From Pseudoclavibacter sp. Marseille-Q3772 (GTDB lineage Bacteria > Actinomycetota > Actinomycetes > Actinomycetales > Microbacteriaceae): a DNA stretch of 64,000 nt. Location: contig NZ_OU745391.1 of assembly GCF_916618895.1 (NCBI RefSeq), positions 248,001 through 312,000 of the forward strand, read 5' to 3'. Both the position numbers and the translations under genes were made by a program. The notes below the pieces were generated by a model. The model was not told where the DNA came from and made no database searches. It saw only the letters and a list, made by a program, of their open reading frames with translations. Below are positions 49,467-59,540 of this stretch, one piece after another; position 1 is the stretch's first letter; every line of letters starts with the position of its first letter.

Positions 49467-49536
49467 TTTCAGGACAATCTTCACGCCCTAGTGCCGATTG
49501 CCAAACAACTGAGACGAGCCAAAACTAGGGAGTGCC

Positions 49537-49974
49537 TTGCGACTGTGGAGCCTGCATCCGACGCTACTTGACCGCGCAGCCCTCGTAGCGTGCTGGCGTG
49601 AGGCGCTGCTTGCACAGAAAGTGCTTCGAGGAGAAACCAAGGGGTACCGACACCATCCGCAACTGGAACGGTTCCGATCTGGAAAGAATCCTGAAGCGCT
49701 GATCGCTGCATTCCTCGCAGGACTTGCTGACGAAGCGGATGCTCGCGGGTATCAGTTTGACCGCACGCGGATTCTTAGCCAGCCTGCATCAGGTCCCGCG
49801 CTTGTCGTGACCACAGGTCAACTCGATTTAGAACTCGACCATCTTCGAGACAAAGTAGCCACCCGCGCGCCCGGATGGGCACCGAAGCTCAACGAAGCGG
49901 TACCGCATCCGCTGTTCCGTGTGGTTTCGGGACCGGTTGCCTCTTGGGAGCGGGCCCGCAGGATTGACTCGTAA
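49537..49974 (+). CDS. Pyrimidine dimer DNA glycosylase-like protein
   Basis: 145 residues beginning RLWSLHPTLLDRAALVACWREALLAQKVL, then GETKGYRHHPQLERF, matching my recollection of the endonuclease V/pyrimidine-dimer glycosylase family (PF03013). T4 endonuclease V uses an N-terminal Thr; here residue 2 is Arg, so activity is not assured. The TTG 49537 start has TAGGGA at 49526-49531. It is a single gene between the tRNA terminator and the M23 peptidase. Confidence 0.7.
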   Translation: MRLWSLHPTLLDRAALVACWREALLAQKVLRGETKGYRHHPQLERFRSGKNPEALIAAFLAGLADEADARGYQFDRTRILSQPASGPALVVTTGQLDLELDHLRDKVATRAPGWAPKLNEAVPHPLFRVVSGPVASWERARRIDS

Positions 49975-50170
49975 TACTGCGCTTGCCAGTGTGCATTTCG
50001 GTATTGCGGACCGGCTCTTGGGCGACGGCTCTTTGGCGCAATCCAGGATGCCGGCCTTTTTTACCCACGTACTGGCGGCAAACGATTTGTGCAAGATGCT
50101 CAGATATTACTAATCAATTTGTTGGAAAACCGGGCACGATTGTGACTATCCATTTTCTGGAAGGAGCCTC

Positions 50171-51234
50171 ATGGGGCTCAGTCATCGCGTGCGCATCGCA
50201 ATGCTCGTGTTGCCTGCTACTCTCGCGCTAGCGATGCTCACGAAAGCGACGGTGACAACCGTATTGAATTCCCCGGCCAATTCGGCCGTCGAAACACCGG
50301 TGGCCCGGCCCGTCCAACAGTTCCAAGTAAGTGATCACACCGCCGACGTGCAGCAGGCAGGCAATTCTAAAACACCCGCCGCAAACACGCCTCAGCGCGG
50401 CGGCGGATATGTTGCAAGCGATGCTGATGCGGCTGACACCGTGCAGTGGCCGCTGGCAGGACGCGACCGCAACCTCACCGATGGTTTCGGTCCGCGCACA
50501 CCACCCTGTCCCGTTTGCTCGAGCAATCACCGCGGTCAAGACTTCTCCGGCACCGAAGGTGAACCGGTCGCTTCGATCGCCGATGGCACCGTGGTGGAGG
50601 TTGTGCCGAAGCCTGGTGCATCGACGACGCTCGGTGCCTATGTCGTAATCAAGCACAAGATTGACGGCAGACCGTACACAGCGTGTATGCGCACCTTGTT
50701 AGCGGTTCTGTCACGGTTCGGGTGAACGATCACGTCCGAGTGGGCGATCAGATCGGGCGTCTCGGCAACACGGGTGCATCCACCGGACCACACCTACACC
50801 TGGAGGTGCTCGTCAACAAGGTGCACGTTGATCCGCTGGCGTATCTGCGCAAGTACGCTGACGGTAAGCCGGTGAAGATCCGCACGCTCCCCGAAGTTAA
50901 CTGGGGACAGTCCGACGGCTCCTCGCACAGCGATGAGTCGGACGGTTGGCAACCGAAGGAATCCCAGGCAACCCCAACACCTGAACCGAATCCCGCAACA
51001 CCGCAACCCTCGGCGCCCGAAACGACGGATCCGGCATCACCGGCCCCAAGTACTCCCTCTGCGGAGGTGCCCCGGGAAAGTACACCGCAGACCGAGGCTC
51101 CGGAACCAGCGGGAGAGGAGGTGCTGGTGGAAACCGAGGGAACTGCCGAACCGTCCGAACCGGCTAATGACCAGACCGCTCCACCAAGCAACGACGAGCC
51201 GGCCCCATCCGCTGACGCCACATCTAGCGAATAG
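50171..51234 (+). pseudogene. M23 (LytM-type) peptidase, frameshifted
   Basis: Secreted peptidoglycan endopeptidase split by one frameshift. The first frame (50171-50725) has an N-terminal membrane/signal segment and the first zinc motif HRGQD (canonical HxxxD), then derails after GRPYTA into CMRTLLAVLSRFG. The second frame resumes near 50680 with VYAHLVSGSVTV and carries the remaining motif GPHLHLE. A Pro/Glu/Thr-rich C-terminal tail of about 120 residues follows. Loss of one base around 50674-50680 explains it. The rest is intact, so a sequencing error or very recent mutation is likely. Confidence 0.85.
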
Positions 51235-51243
51235 CTCACCGGC

Positions 51244-52503
51244 TCATTGACGCTTAGCCAAGCGCGCTTGAGCAACCAAGCGGTAGACGATCCCAATTCC
51301 GAATACCGCCAGCCCCGCTAGCACGGATAGCGCAGGCAGCGTGACCACGAGAAGTGCGCACAGGCCGGCGCCTAGAAGTTGCAGCCACCGTGGGAATTGT
51401 CTGGCCGATCGCTCCTGCGTGAACGCGGCCACGTTCGCAACGAAGTAGTACACGAGCACGCCAACGCTAGAGAATCCGATCACCTCGCGGATATCGCCAA
51501 CGCTCACCAACCCGATCGCGATGGCGCCCACCAGTACCGTCAGGCGAGCGGGAACAGCGCTGCGGTCTGAAAGCACAGCGAGTGGATGCGGTAGGTCGTG
51601 ATTGCTTGCCATCGCGTAGCCGGTACGGGTGATGCCGGCAACTCCCGCAAGTAGTGCGCCAAACGCGGCGATGGCGGCGACGGCCGAGACCAACCAGGCT
51701 GCCCATGGAAGCTCGCCGACCGCGGCTTGAATTGGCGCGGCTTCTTGAGCGAGGCGCTCGATCCCAAGCGTGTGGACTAGCGACCAGGCAAGAACGACAT
51801 ACAGCACGGCAACAATCGGCAGCGTGATAGCAATCGCACGCGGGATGGTTCGCTGCGGGTCTTTCACCTCATCGCCGAGCGTGGCAATGCGGGCATAACC
51901 AGCGAATGCAAAGAACACGAGCCCGGCAGACTGGAGTACACCAAACGCATCCGGTTGCGTGGTTACCGAAAACGCATGCTCGGCGACCGGAGCGCCGGTC
52001 CAGATCGCCACCAAGATGACTGCCAGCCCGAACAACACGAGGCCGACGATGTACAGCGAAGCCGTGGCGGTACGCGTGATGCCTGCGAGATTCAACGCCA
52101 CCACCAACACGATGGCAACGATCGCCACGACGCGCTGCAGGAGAGCGTCTGCTCCGAACGCCAGCGAGGCCACATAAGTGCCGATGGTGAGCGCCATCGC
52201 GCCCGCGGAGGCGGTTTTGCCGACAACAAAGCCCCAGCCGGCAATAAACCCTGGCCACGGCCCCAATTGTTGCCGGCCGAAGTGATAGGTGCCGCCCGAG
52301 GCTGGATACTGAGCTGCCAATTGTGCGGTGGAAGTGGCGTTGCATATGGCCACAACGAGCGCCAGGGCAATGCCGACGAACAGGTACGGGCCCGCGGCCG
52401 CGGCGGCTGGCGCAAATACGACAAACACCCCCGCGCCGATCATCGAAGCCAGGCCGATACCGACGGCGTGCAGCAGCGTGAGTTCGCGTCGAAGCGTGTT
52501 CAT
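51244..52503 (-). CDS. APC-family amino acid permease
   Basis: 419 residues with about 12 membrane helices. N-terminal GIGLASMIGAGVFVVFAPAA is the conserved TM1 glycine motif of the APC superfamily; GFVVGKTASAGAMA and ASGGTYHF fit the YhdG/CtrA-like branch. The substrate is not predictable. It starts 6 nt after the def stop, so it is co-transcribed with def; it is convergent with the M23 gene. Confidence 0.88.
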   Translation of the reverse strand: MNTLRRELTLLHAVGIGLASMIGAGVFVVFAPAAAAAGPYLFVGIALALVVAICNATSTAQLAAQYPASGGTYHFGRQQLGPWPGFIAGWGFVVGKTASAGAMALTIGTYVASLAFGADALLQRVVAIVAIVLVVALNLAGITRTATASLYIVGLVLFGLAVILVAIWTGAPVAEHAFSVTTQPDAFGVLQSAGLVFFAFAGYARIATLGDEVKDPQRTIPRAIAITLPIVAVLYVVLAWSLVHTLGIERLAQEAAPIQAAVGELPWAAWLVSAVAAIAAFGALLAGVAGITRTGYAMASNHDLPHPLAVLSDRSAVPARLTVLVGAIAIGLVSVGDIREVIGFSSVGVLVYYFVANVAAFTQERSARQFPRWLQLLGAGLCALLVVTLPALSVLAGLAVFGIGIVYRLVAQARLAKRQ

Positions 52504-52509
52504 TGCCGC

Positions 52510-53082
52510 TCATCCCTCGAGGTTGTCGACACCGGGCTGCCAGGTACAGCCCGGCACGCCCCAGTGGTGCTTACGTAGGAGCTTTCGCGCCTGTTTGTAC
52601 AGCGGCAGCGGCAGCCGGTCAACATAAATCACACCGTTCAGATGGTCGAATTCATGTTGCAGGATGCGGGCAAGCCAGCCGTCCGCTTCCAATCGGTACT
52701 GTTCTCCCTCGAGATTGGTAGCTTCCAGCAGTACGCGCGGTGAACGACGCAGCGGAAACCGTTCACCGGGAAATGACAAGCATCCTTCATCCTCGTCGTC
52801 CGTGACGGGCTCGATTGATTCCGGCGTTGCGGGTGCCAGCCAGAGTTTGGGGTTAATTGCCTCGCCGCGATGCGTCGTTCCGTCCTCGTCTTCCCACCCG
52901 TACACAAAGAGACGCGCGCCGACACCGACCTGTGGAGCAGCCAAACCAACGCCGGGAGCCGCATCCATGGTCTCGTACATGTCACGAACTAACTCGCGAA
53001 CTTCATCCGTGATCTGGGCAACGGGCTCGGCGGATTCGTGAAGTACTGGCTCGCCGTAGATAGTGATGGGGCGGATTGTCAT
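52510..53082 (-). CDS. def: Peptide deformylase
   Basis: Removes the N-formyl group from nascent proteins. Motif 1 GVGLAAPQVG, motif 2 EGCLSFPGE, motif 3 LQHEFDHLNG with the two metal histidines. ATG 53082 gives 190 residues. TAGGCT lies exactly 7 nt upstream on the minus strand; the longer frame would read through this promoter. It is divergent from the DMT gene. Confidence 0.94.
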   Translation of the reverse strand: MTIRPITIYGEPVLHESAEPVAQITDEVRELVRDMYETMDAAPGVGLAAPQVGVGARLFVYGWEDEDGTTHRGEAINPKLWLAPATPESIEPVTDDEDEGCLSFPGERFPLRRSPRVLLEATNLEGEQYRLEADGWLARILQHEFDHLNGVIYVDRLPLPLYKQARKLLRKHHWGVPGCTWQPGVDNLEG

Positions 53083-53089
53083 AAGGACG

Positions 53090-53127
53090 AGCCTAGTTGC
53101 CCCGAGTAATGAATCGAGGCGTAGTAT
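53090..53127. promoter_or_regulatory. Divergent leaderless-type -10 boxes of def and the DMT gene
   Basis: Minus strand TAGGCT (53090-53095) is 7 nt before the def ATG. Plus strand TAGTAT (53122-53127) is 6 nt before GTG 53134. There is no Shine-Dalgarno on either side. Confidence 0.55.
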
Positions 53128-53133
53128 CGGTCC

Positions 53134-54039
53134 GTGCATTACCTCGGAATCCCAATCGCGCTACTCGGGGCGATCCTCATGTCAGTGAGTGCCTACTTGC
53201 AGCACCGCGGTGTGAATCAAGTGGGGGACAAGCGCGAGGATGCATCGACGTCAGCAAACCTCGGCGGCAAAGAGCTACTAGGGCTCGTCAAGAACTTCAG
53301 CTGGCTCAGCGGAACAGTATGTATTGGCCTTGCAATCGCGCTGCAGCTGGTCGCCCTGATGTTTTCTCCGCTGGTGGTCGTGCAGCCGCTCGGAGTCGTA
53401 TCCCTCGTGGTCACCGCGCTGATTACCGCCTGGCAAACAGAGGTTCGGATGAGCCGAGGCAAGATCGTCGCAATCTCTCTGTGCGTTATCGGCGTTGCCG
53501 CCTTCGTCACCGTTGCCGCCTTCGCTGCCGATCAGGGTCCGGTCGGAGACGGGGAAACGTCAACCGTGTTGATTGTGCTTGCAGCAGTGCTCGTAGCAAC
53601 TCTCGTTGCATATCTAGTGCTGCGCAAAACCCAGTGGCGAGTGCTCATGTTCACAATCATCGGTGGCGTTCTGTACGGCTTTGTGGCAACGCTGGCACGA
53701 ATCGTACTGGCTCGGTTCCAACACGACGAGATCGGCCCGCTGCTGTACGCGTGCGCTGCGGGACTGCTGATTGCGCTGCTCATCGGCGGATATGCCGTGC
53801 AGTCGGCATACGCTGCCGGATCGACCGACATCGTGATCGCCGGGTTGACGGTAATCGACCCGATCGTTGCCGTCGCCATCGGTGTGTTGATACTGAACGA
53901 AACAATGGGTGCGGGCGTGCTTGAGTACACGCTGTTTGCGCTATTCGGTGCGATTTCGATAGCCGGAGTCGTAGTACTGCAGTTGCAAACCCCCGAGGAA
54001 GAAGTCGAGGCTGCCCGAAAACACGCCACAAGAACCTAG
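53134..54039 (+). CDS. DMT-superfamily (NIPA/EamA-like) transporter
   Basis: 301 residues, about nine hydrophobic helices (MHYLGIPIALLGAILMSVSAY at the start; two internal repeats). The SPLVVVQPLGVVSLVVTALI and DIVIAGLTVIDPIVAVAIGV stretches are typical of drug/metabolite transporters. The substrate is unknown. GTG 53134 is supported by the -10 box spacing. Confidence 0.83.
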   Translation: MHYLGIPIALLGAILMSVSAYLQHRGVNQVGDKREDASTSANLGGKELLGLVKNFSWLSGTVCIGLAIALQLVALMFSPLVVVQPLGVVSLVVTALITAWQTEVRMSRGKIVAISLCVIGVAAFVTVAAFAADQGPVGDGETSTVLIVLAAVLVATLVAYLVLRKTQWRVLMFTIIGGVLYGFVATLARIVLARFQHDEIGPLLYACAAGLLIALLIGGYAVQSAYAAGSTDIVIAGLTVIDPIVAVAIGVLILNETMGAGVLEYTLFALFGAISIAGVVVLQLQTPEEEVEAARKHATRT

Positions 54040-54151
54040 GTCTCGCTGAATCCGGCGGTAGCATGGCCTCCGACGCACGGGCGAAGCACTCCCTCCACGC
54101 GTGCCGTAGCGCCGTTTATGCATCTACTCACCGAACAAGACAGAAGACACT

Positions 54152-55432
54152 ATGCCAGCACCGCTACGACTCCTCATTGCCGCCGACACCTTCCCGCCAA
54201 ACGTCAATGGTGCAGCGACCTTCACGGTGAACCTAGCCAGCGGAATGGCAGCCCGCGGACACGAGGTGCACGTGGTGGCACCGGCCGCATCCCGCCGTCA
54301 CGGCACCTGGACCGAGGAATACGACGGTCAACCGATCACCGTGCATCGGCTACCCAGTGACCGCTGGCATCCGCATGACTGGCTTCGCTATGTCAAGCCC
54401 TGGCGTGCTCGGCATCACATGCGTCGTGTGCTGGATGAAGTCCAGCCGGATGTGATCCACTATCAGTCCGCGGTGGTGCTTGGTCGCGCAGCGGTTCGCG
54501 AGGGTGCCGGCCGAGGTATTCGCATTATTGGCACGAACCACCTCATGCTCGAAAACATGGGCGAGCACACGCTGATGCCAGCATTCCTGCAGTCAATCGC
54601 GGCGAAGATCTGGTGGCACGACGCACATAAGACCTTTGCTGCGACGGAAGCGCTCACGACCCCGACACGGCGTGCCGCGAATTTCCTCGAGGAAAACGGC
54701 GACCTGGATGGTGTCCTCGCAATCTCGTGTGGTTTGAGAACCTCGAACTACACACCGCGGTTCGAGCAGAAGTCACCGCGTTCAATTCTGTTTGTCGGTC
54801 GCGTCACGGGTGAGAAGCAGATTGACGTGCTGATGCGCGCTTTCAAACAACTTGACGATCTCTCAGATATTCAACTGGAAATCGTCGGTGGCGGCGACCA
54901 GAAAGAGAATCTGCAAAAGCTCGCACGGGAACTCGGCATTGATGCGCGAACCAAGTTCCACGGATATGTGACCGATCAAGAACTTCGTTCGATTTACAGT
55001 AATGCGTCGATTTTCGCGATCGCATCGATTGCTGAGCTGCAGTCGATCGCGACGATGGAGGCGATGGCGTCGGGGCTGCCCGTAGTGGCGGCCAACGCAA
55101 TGGCGCTTCCACACCTGGTTCACGACGGCGGCAACGGCCTGTTGTTTGAGGCCGGGGATGTGGATGGTTGCGCAACCGCGCTGCGCACCCTGTTGGAGAT
55201 GCCCCGCGAAGAGCGCGAAGCCTTTGGGCGGCGCGGTCTAGAACAGGTACAGGTGCATGATATTGACCACACCATGGCACTCTTTGAACGCCTGTACTAC
55301 GGCGAGGATCCGGCAACTGTTGGTCTCGACTCCTGGAACGAGCAGGACCACTCGCTGGACAATATTGTCGAGCCGGTTACCGGCACCATTCCGGTAGCCG
55401 GCGAGTCGAGAAAATCGGAATCGTCTAATTAA
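54152..55432 (+). CDS. GT4-family glycosyltransferase
   Basis: 426 residues, GT-B fold. N-terminal DTFPPNVNGAATFTVNLASGM acceptor region; C-terminal donor site with FVGRVTGEKQIDVLMRA and the E-x7-E motif in AELQSIATMEAM. Resembles mannosyltransferases acting on phosphatidylinositol or lipoglycan, but the substrate cannot be fixed. A poorly conserved ~50-residue acidic tail follows. Confidence 0.9.
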   Translation: MPAPLRLLIAADTFPPNVNGAATFTVNLASGMAARGHEVHVVAPAASRRHGTWTEEYDGQPITVHRLPSDRWHPHDWLRYVKPWRARHHMRRVLDEVQPDVIHYQSAVVLGRAAVREGAGRGIRIIGTNHLMLENMGEHTLMPAFLQSIAAKIWWHDAHKTFAATEALTTPTRRAANFLEENGDLDGVLAISCGLRTSNYTPRFEQKSPRSILFVGRVTGEKQIDVLMRAFKQLDDLSDIQLEIVGGGDQKENLQKLARELGIDARTKFHGYVTDQELRSIYSNASIFAIASIAELQSIATMEAMASGLPVVAANAMALPHLVHDGGNGLLFEAGDVDGCATALRTLLEMPREEREAFGRRGLEQVQVHDIDHTMALFERLYYGEDPATVGLDSWNEQDHSLDNIVEPVTGTIPVAGESRKSESSN

Positions 55433-55453
55433 CTGTGCGGCAAGGTCGTTGGT

Positions 55454-55798
55454 TTATCGCGTACCCTCCTGCAGCTTCGCAGTGACGCGGTCGACCTTGC
55501 CGGTTAACCCTCCTGTGCGGCCGTCGGCGCGGATATCTGCTTTGAGTACGAGCGAGACGCGAGAGCCGAACCGCATTGCCTCATCGCATGCCGCTTTGAC
55601 CACCGTCATCACCTCATCCCATTCGCCCTCAATGCTGGTGAACATTGACGTGGTTTCGCAGGGGAGGCCACTGCGTCGAATGACGTCGACAACAGCGGCG
55701 ACTGCGTTTGTATACGATCCGGGTGCATCAGGCACGACCGAAGGGTCGGACGGTTGCCCAGCTGGGGCGATCGAAAGTGCGGCAATCATGTCATTCAT
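55454..55798 (-). CDS. MTH1187/YkoF-family thiamine-binding protein
   Basis: 114 residues, ferredoxin-like fold of the PF01910 family: ALSIAPAGQ start, ETTSMFTSIEGEWDEVMTVVKAACDEAMRFGS. Family members bind thiamine or HMP and may help salvage. It is divergent from proB, with start codons 57 nt apart, and convergent with the glycosyltransferase gene. Confidence 0.8.
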   Translation of the reverse strand: MNDMIAALSIAPAGQPSDPSVVPDAPGSYTNAVAAVVDVIRRSGLPCETTSMFTSIEGEWDEVMTVVKAACDEAMRFGSRVSLVLKADIRADGRTGGLTGKVDRVTAKLQEGTR

Positions 55799-55854
55799 TG
55801 TGCCGCAACGGCCTTCAAGGCTTTGCTGATCCGAATCACGGCAAAATAGGGGTC

Positions 55855-57030
55855 ATGACTTCACCGATTCTCGACCGTGCTCAGCTCGCCTCCGCACAAC
55901 GAATCGTGGTGAAAATCGGCTCGTCTTCGCTCACCCGCGCGGACGGCCGGCTGAATGTACCAGCACTACGCAAACTCGTTGATGTTCTGGCTGAGCAAGT
56001 ACTGCAGGGAAAGCAGATTGTGCTCGTATCGTCCGGGGCGGTTGCCGCCGGATTTGTTCCGCTCGGGCTCGCCAAGCGACCGAGCGACCTTGCCTCGGCA
56101 CAGGCTGCCGCAGCAATTGGTCAGGCAAAACTGATGGCAACCTACAACGATGCGTTCGGCGCCTACGATCTCACCGCAGGACAGGTACTTCTCACGGCTG
56201 CTGATACCGTTCGACGCCATCGCTACTTACACGTAGTACAGGCTTTTGAGCGCATCCTTGAGCTCGGTGCGATCCCGATTGTGAACGAGAACGATGCGCT
56301 GGCCACGAGTGAGTTCCGATTCGGCGATAACGACCGGCTTGCCGCGCTTGTTGCTCAGCTTGTTCGGGCCGATGCGCTCGTACTGCTTACCGACGTCAAT
56401 GGACTGTATACAGCACCCCCAAGTACTCCCGGGGCCGAACGGATCCCGGTTGTTCGTGACCTGCGCGAGATCGAATCGGTCGAGGTCACCGGTCGCGGAT
56501 CCTCCTTTGGCACCGGCGGCATGATTACCAAGCTGCAATCGGCAGAGATGGGGATGGTGACCGGTATCCCGGTAATGCTCACAACTGCCACCAAGGTCGG
56601 TGAAGCGCTTGCAGGTGAGGATGTGGGTACTTGGTTTGTGCCTTCAGCATCTCGTGCCAGCAGGCGCAAGGTTTGGCTCGAGCACGCCGCGCAGATGACC
56701 GGACGGTTGGTTGTGGATGCGGGAGCGGAACGAGCGCTTCGTGACCAGGGAGCATCCCTGCTCGCCGCCGGTATCCGGCAGGTACGCGGGGACTTTGCTG
56801 CAGGCGACCCGGTCGAAATCGTTTCCGAACAGCAAGACATCATTGCGCATGGCATCGTCGCGTACTCGTCGGCAGAACTGCCACGTATGCTTGGCCGATC
56901 AACTGAGCAAATGGGTGAGGAGCTTGGTGAGGACTACACCCGCTCAGTCGTTCACCGAGATGATATGACGATCGTCAGTCCGACCGTGACCGATGTCATT
57001 ACCGGCGCGGGGATGCGCATCGCCGACTAG
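55855..57030 (+). CDS. proB: Glutamate 5-kinase
   Basis: First step of proline synthesis. Amino-acid kinase domain with IVVKIGSSSLTRADGRLN, VSSGAVAAGF, NENDALATSEFRFGDNDRLA, and a C-terminal PUA domain (VVDAGAERALRDQGASLL). ATG 55855 gives 391 residues; the upstream frame is not conserved. It is followed by proA 43 nt later. Confidence 0.95.
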   Translation: MTSPILDRAQLASAQRIVVKIGSSSLTRADGRLNVPALRKLVDVLAEQVLQGKQIVLVSSGAVAAGFVPLGLAKRPSDLASAQAAAAIGQAKLMATYNDAFGAYDLTAGQVLLTAADTVRRHRYLHVVQAFERILELGAIPIVNENDALATSEFRFGDNDRLAALVAQLVRADALVLLTDVNGLYTAPPSTPGAERIPVVRDLREIESVEVTGRGSSFGTGGMITKLQSAEMGMVTGIPVMLTTATKVGEALAGEDVGTWFVPSASRASRRKVWLEHAAQMTGRLVVDAGAERALRDQGASLLAAGIRQVRGDFAAGDPVEIVSEQQDIIAHGIVAYSSAELPRMLGRSTEQMGEELGEDYTRSVVHRDDMTIVSPTVTDVITGAGMRIAD

Positions 57031-57073
57031 CAGGCAGCAGAAGACCTCTGAACTACTAACCCAAAGGACGAAC

Positions 57074-58354
57074 ATGAACGACACCACTGCCGTTAAGCCG
57101 CACGAGGGCGTGCGCGAAATTGCTCTGCGAGCCCGCGCGGCCGCACTCCAGCTGGCAACCGCATCCGCCGCGCAAAAGAACGATCTACTTGAGCGGGTGG
57201 CTGCTGCGCTTGAGGCAAATAATGCCACGATTATTGCCGCCAACGCAGAAGATATGGCCCGCGGCCGCGAAAAAAGTATGTCGAGCGGTCTACTGGACCG
57301 CTTGCAGCTCGACGAGCAGCGAATTGCTGCGATTGCTGCTGCGGTACGCCAGATCGCCACGCTGCCAGATCCAGTCGGTGAAGTGGTGCGCGGCAGCACG
57401 CTTGAAAACGGCATCAAACTCACCCAGGTGCGCGTGCCGATGGGCGTCGTGGGGATGATCTATGAGGCTCGGCCGAATGTCACGGTGGATGCGGCCGCGC
57501 TTGCCTTGAAATCTGGTAATGCGGTGATTTTGCGCGGTGGTTCGGCCGCCGCGAATTCGAATGAAGCCATCATCCGCGCTATCGGTGATGCGATCGAGGA
57601 TGCGGGCTTCTCACGCGACCTCGTGCAGAGCGTTGACCAGTTTGGTCGCGATGGCGCCGTTGCCCTGATGCAAGCCCACGGACTTATTGATGTACTCGTG
57701 CCTCGCGGGGGAGCGTCGCTGATTGAAACGGTGGTGCGCGAATCGCGAGTGCCGGTGATTGAAACCGGCACGGGCAATGTGCACATTGTGGTTGATGCCT
57801 CGGCCGACCTTGACGATGCCCTTGAGATCGTGGTGAATGCAAAGACACAGCGGGTCGGTGTATGCAATGCGGTTGAGACCGTACTGGTGCACGAGCAGAT
57901 TGCTGAATCCTTCCTTCCTCGTTTGGGCGAGCGGTTGGCTGAATCGCATGTGACCGTGCACGCGAGTGAAGACGTGCAGGCATTTGTGGCTCCTGCACGC
58001 GTGGTTACCGCAACTGAGGAGGACTGGCAGACCGAGTATCTCTCGCATGACCTCGCACTGAAGCAGGTGACCTCGCTGGAGGAAGCGATCGAACACATCC
58101 AGCGCTACAGTTCCGGCCACACCGAAGTGATTCTCACCCAGGATGTTCGGGCAATGCAGCTATTCACCGACCGTGTGGATGCGGCCGTGGTTGCGGTGAA
58201 TGCATCCTCGAGGTTCACGGATGGTGGCGAGTTTGGCTTGGGTGCGGAACTCGGTATCTCCACGCAGAAACTGCACGCCCGCGGCCCCATGGGATTGAGT
58301 GATCTGACCACCACGAAGTGGATCTTGATCGGGGACGGTCATATCCGCCCGTAA
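57074..58354 (+). CDS. proA: Glutamate-5-semialdehyde dehydrogenase
   Basis: NADPH-dependent second step of proline synthesis. Catalytic Cys in QRVGVCNAVETVLVH; ARPNVTVDAAALALKSGNAVILRGGS; the C-terminal GGEFGLGAELGISTQKLHARGPMGL. ATG 57074 with AAAGGA upstream gives 426 residues. Its stop is 23 nt before the left repeat of the integrated element, so nothing of proA is lost. Confidence 0.96.
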   Translation: MNDTTAVKPHEGVREIALRARAAALQLATASAAQKNDLLERVAAALEANNATIIAANAEDMARGREKSMSSGLLDRLQLDEQRIAAIAAAVRQIATLPDPVGEVVRGSTLENGIKLTQVRVPMGVVGMIYEARPNVTVDAAALALKSGNAVILRGGSAAANSNEAIIRAIGDAIEDAGFSRDLVQSVDQFGRDGAVALMQAHGLIDVLVPRGGASLIETVVRESRVPVIETGTGNVHIVVDASADLDDALEIVVNAKTQRVGVCNAVETVLVHEQIAESFLPRLGERLAESHVTVHASEDVQAFVAPARVVTATEEDWQTEYLSHDLALKQVTSLEEAIEHIQRYSSGHTEVILTQDVRAMQLFTDRVDAAVVAVNASSRFTDGGEFGLGAELGISTQKLHARGPMGLSDLTTTKWILIGDGHIRP

Positions 58355-58376
58355 CGCGACCTGAGAATGTTATGTG

Positions 58377-58414
58377 GTGGGGCGGACGGGACTTGAACCC
58401 GTGACCTATGGATT
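58377..58414. repeat. attL: 38-bp direct repeat, 3' fragment of tRNA(CAT)
   Basis: Identical for 38 bp to 63363-63400. It is the 3' half of the tRNA (T-arm and acceptor 3' strand) read on the minus strand. The plus-strand TGG at 58375-58377 means the fragment is followed by an encoded CCA, as expected for the original tRNA 3' end. Confidence 0.9.
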
Positions 58415-59540
58415 CCGTGCTGCCCGTACGCAGCGGGCGCGTGTTCGCGGATTCCGTTCGCAATACAAGAGACGGTCGCTGTGACCTCGTCAGGGTCGAG
58501 GACACAGCGATTGGCCCATTGCTGGCAATGACTGTTCGTTACGGCGGCTGAGAGCGAGGCGGTTCCGATGTGCATCGCCAAGCCCTGCTGGTACTGGCTG
58601 AAGAGCTGCAAGGGGAGCAAGTCGTACAACGAGGTGAGGCGCGGTTGTTCGCTGTCGATGAAGATCGAGTAATTCTTTGCGTGCGCATCAGCATTGCCCA
58701 CATGCACATTGAACGCGAGCTGTTCGACAAACCGCATGACCTGGTCAGGAGCGCCGACGCAGTAGCCCAACGATGTCTCGAGCAGTTACGTCGTACTTGT
58801 GTTGCAGGTCTCGGCCGAGGGTTTGGGCGCAGTCTTCCATGTGCAGGCGCTCAACCCTGTCTGTTGCCTTGGTGCGGCGAACCGAGTGGGGACGAAGCAT
58901 TCTTGCCCGCCAAACGCGATTACCCCGGCGCGAGCTGCGGATAGTCCGCAACGGTCGGCCAGTTCCAGGGTGGCAGCCTCGAGGCGATGAATGTTCTCGT
59001 GGTCGACCAGTGGCGGCTTGAAGATGTGAGTGGATGGAACAACCGCGTAGGGGGGGGCTGCCGGCCGTCAGCTGAGCGCGCGAGCGAGAACTTTGCCTGG
59101 TAACCCGCGAATGACATACGTATCCCCCCGAACCCGGGGCTGCTAGGCGGTAGGTCGCGTGACTGCTGCGCAATCATCAACGCGATCGTCTCGTCGGTGA
59201 CCGTCACGGCCGTGGTTGCGCTGTCGGTTGGAGATTCGTCAGTCCGGAGTAACGAGATGGCGCCACCGACGTCAGCCCCGACATGCTGCAAGAGATCGAA
59301 CGGCTCGGTCGAGCAATCGTGTTTTCTGGCAAATGCTTCGCGATCACGGTCGCGCTCCGGGAGTAGCCCATCGAGCCAGCGGGCCGGCGCCTTGTTCGAA
59401 AACTCACCGGTTGTTGGAAAGCTTAGAGATAGTCGGGAAGCGGTGTCACTGTCATAGTGCAGTGATACGCCATCACTGGTGTCAACGAAGACAGCGACAT
59501 GGGTGTCACCTCGCCAGGCATGCAGCTCATTGCTGGTCAT
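58415..59540 (-). pseudogene. hipA: HipA-like toxin kinase, decayed
   Basis: Reading from 59540: MTSNELHAWRG, FPTTGEFSNKAPARWLDGLL, AFARKHDCSTEPFDLLQHVG, and FGGIRMSFAGYQAKFSL are HipA N-terminal features. A run of eight G (plus strand, 59050-59057) breaks the frame. VDHENIHRLEAATLELADRC and FGGQECFVPTRF continue in another frame, then VERLHMEDCAQTLG in a third, then VEQLAFNVHVGNADAHAKNYS (kinase Asp/Asn motif) in a fourth. The 3' end runs into attL and stops in host DNA at 58339. At least three frameshifts plus truncation make it non-functional. Confidence 0.85.

Noticed and set aside
49975..50170. Possible c-di-AMP (ydaO) riboswitch before the cell-wall peptidase gene
   Set aside because: The known conserved blocks of that riboswitch could not be found in these 196 nt; only an ordinary upstream region with a T-run near 50059 and a GGAAGGAG ribosome site is seen.
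58415..58460. Repeated GATTCCG motif next to attL as a second att core
   Set aside because: Only 7-8 bp and not tRNA-derived; it could occur by chance.
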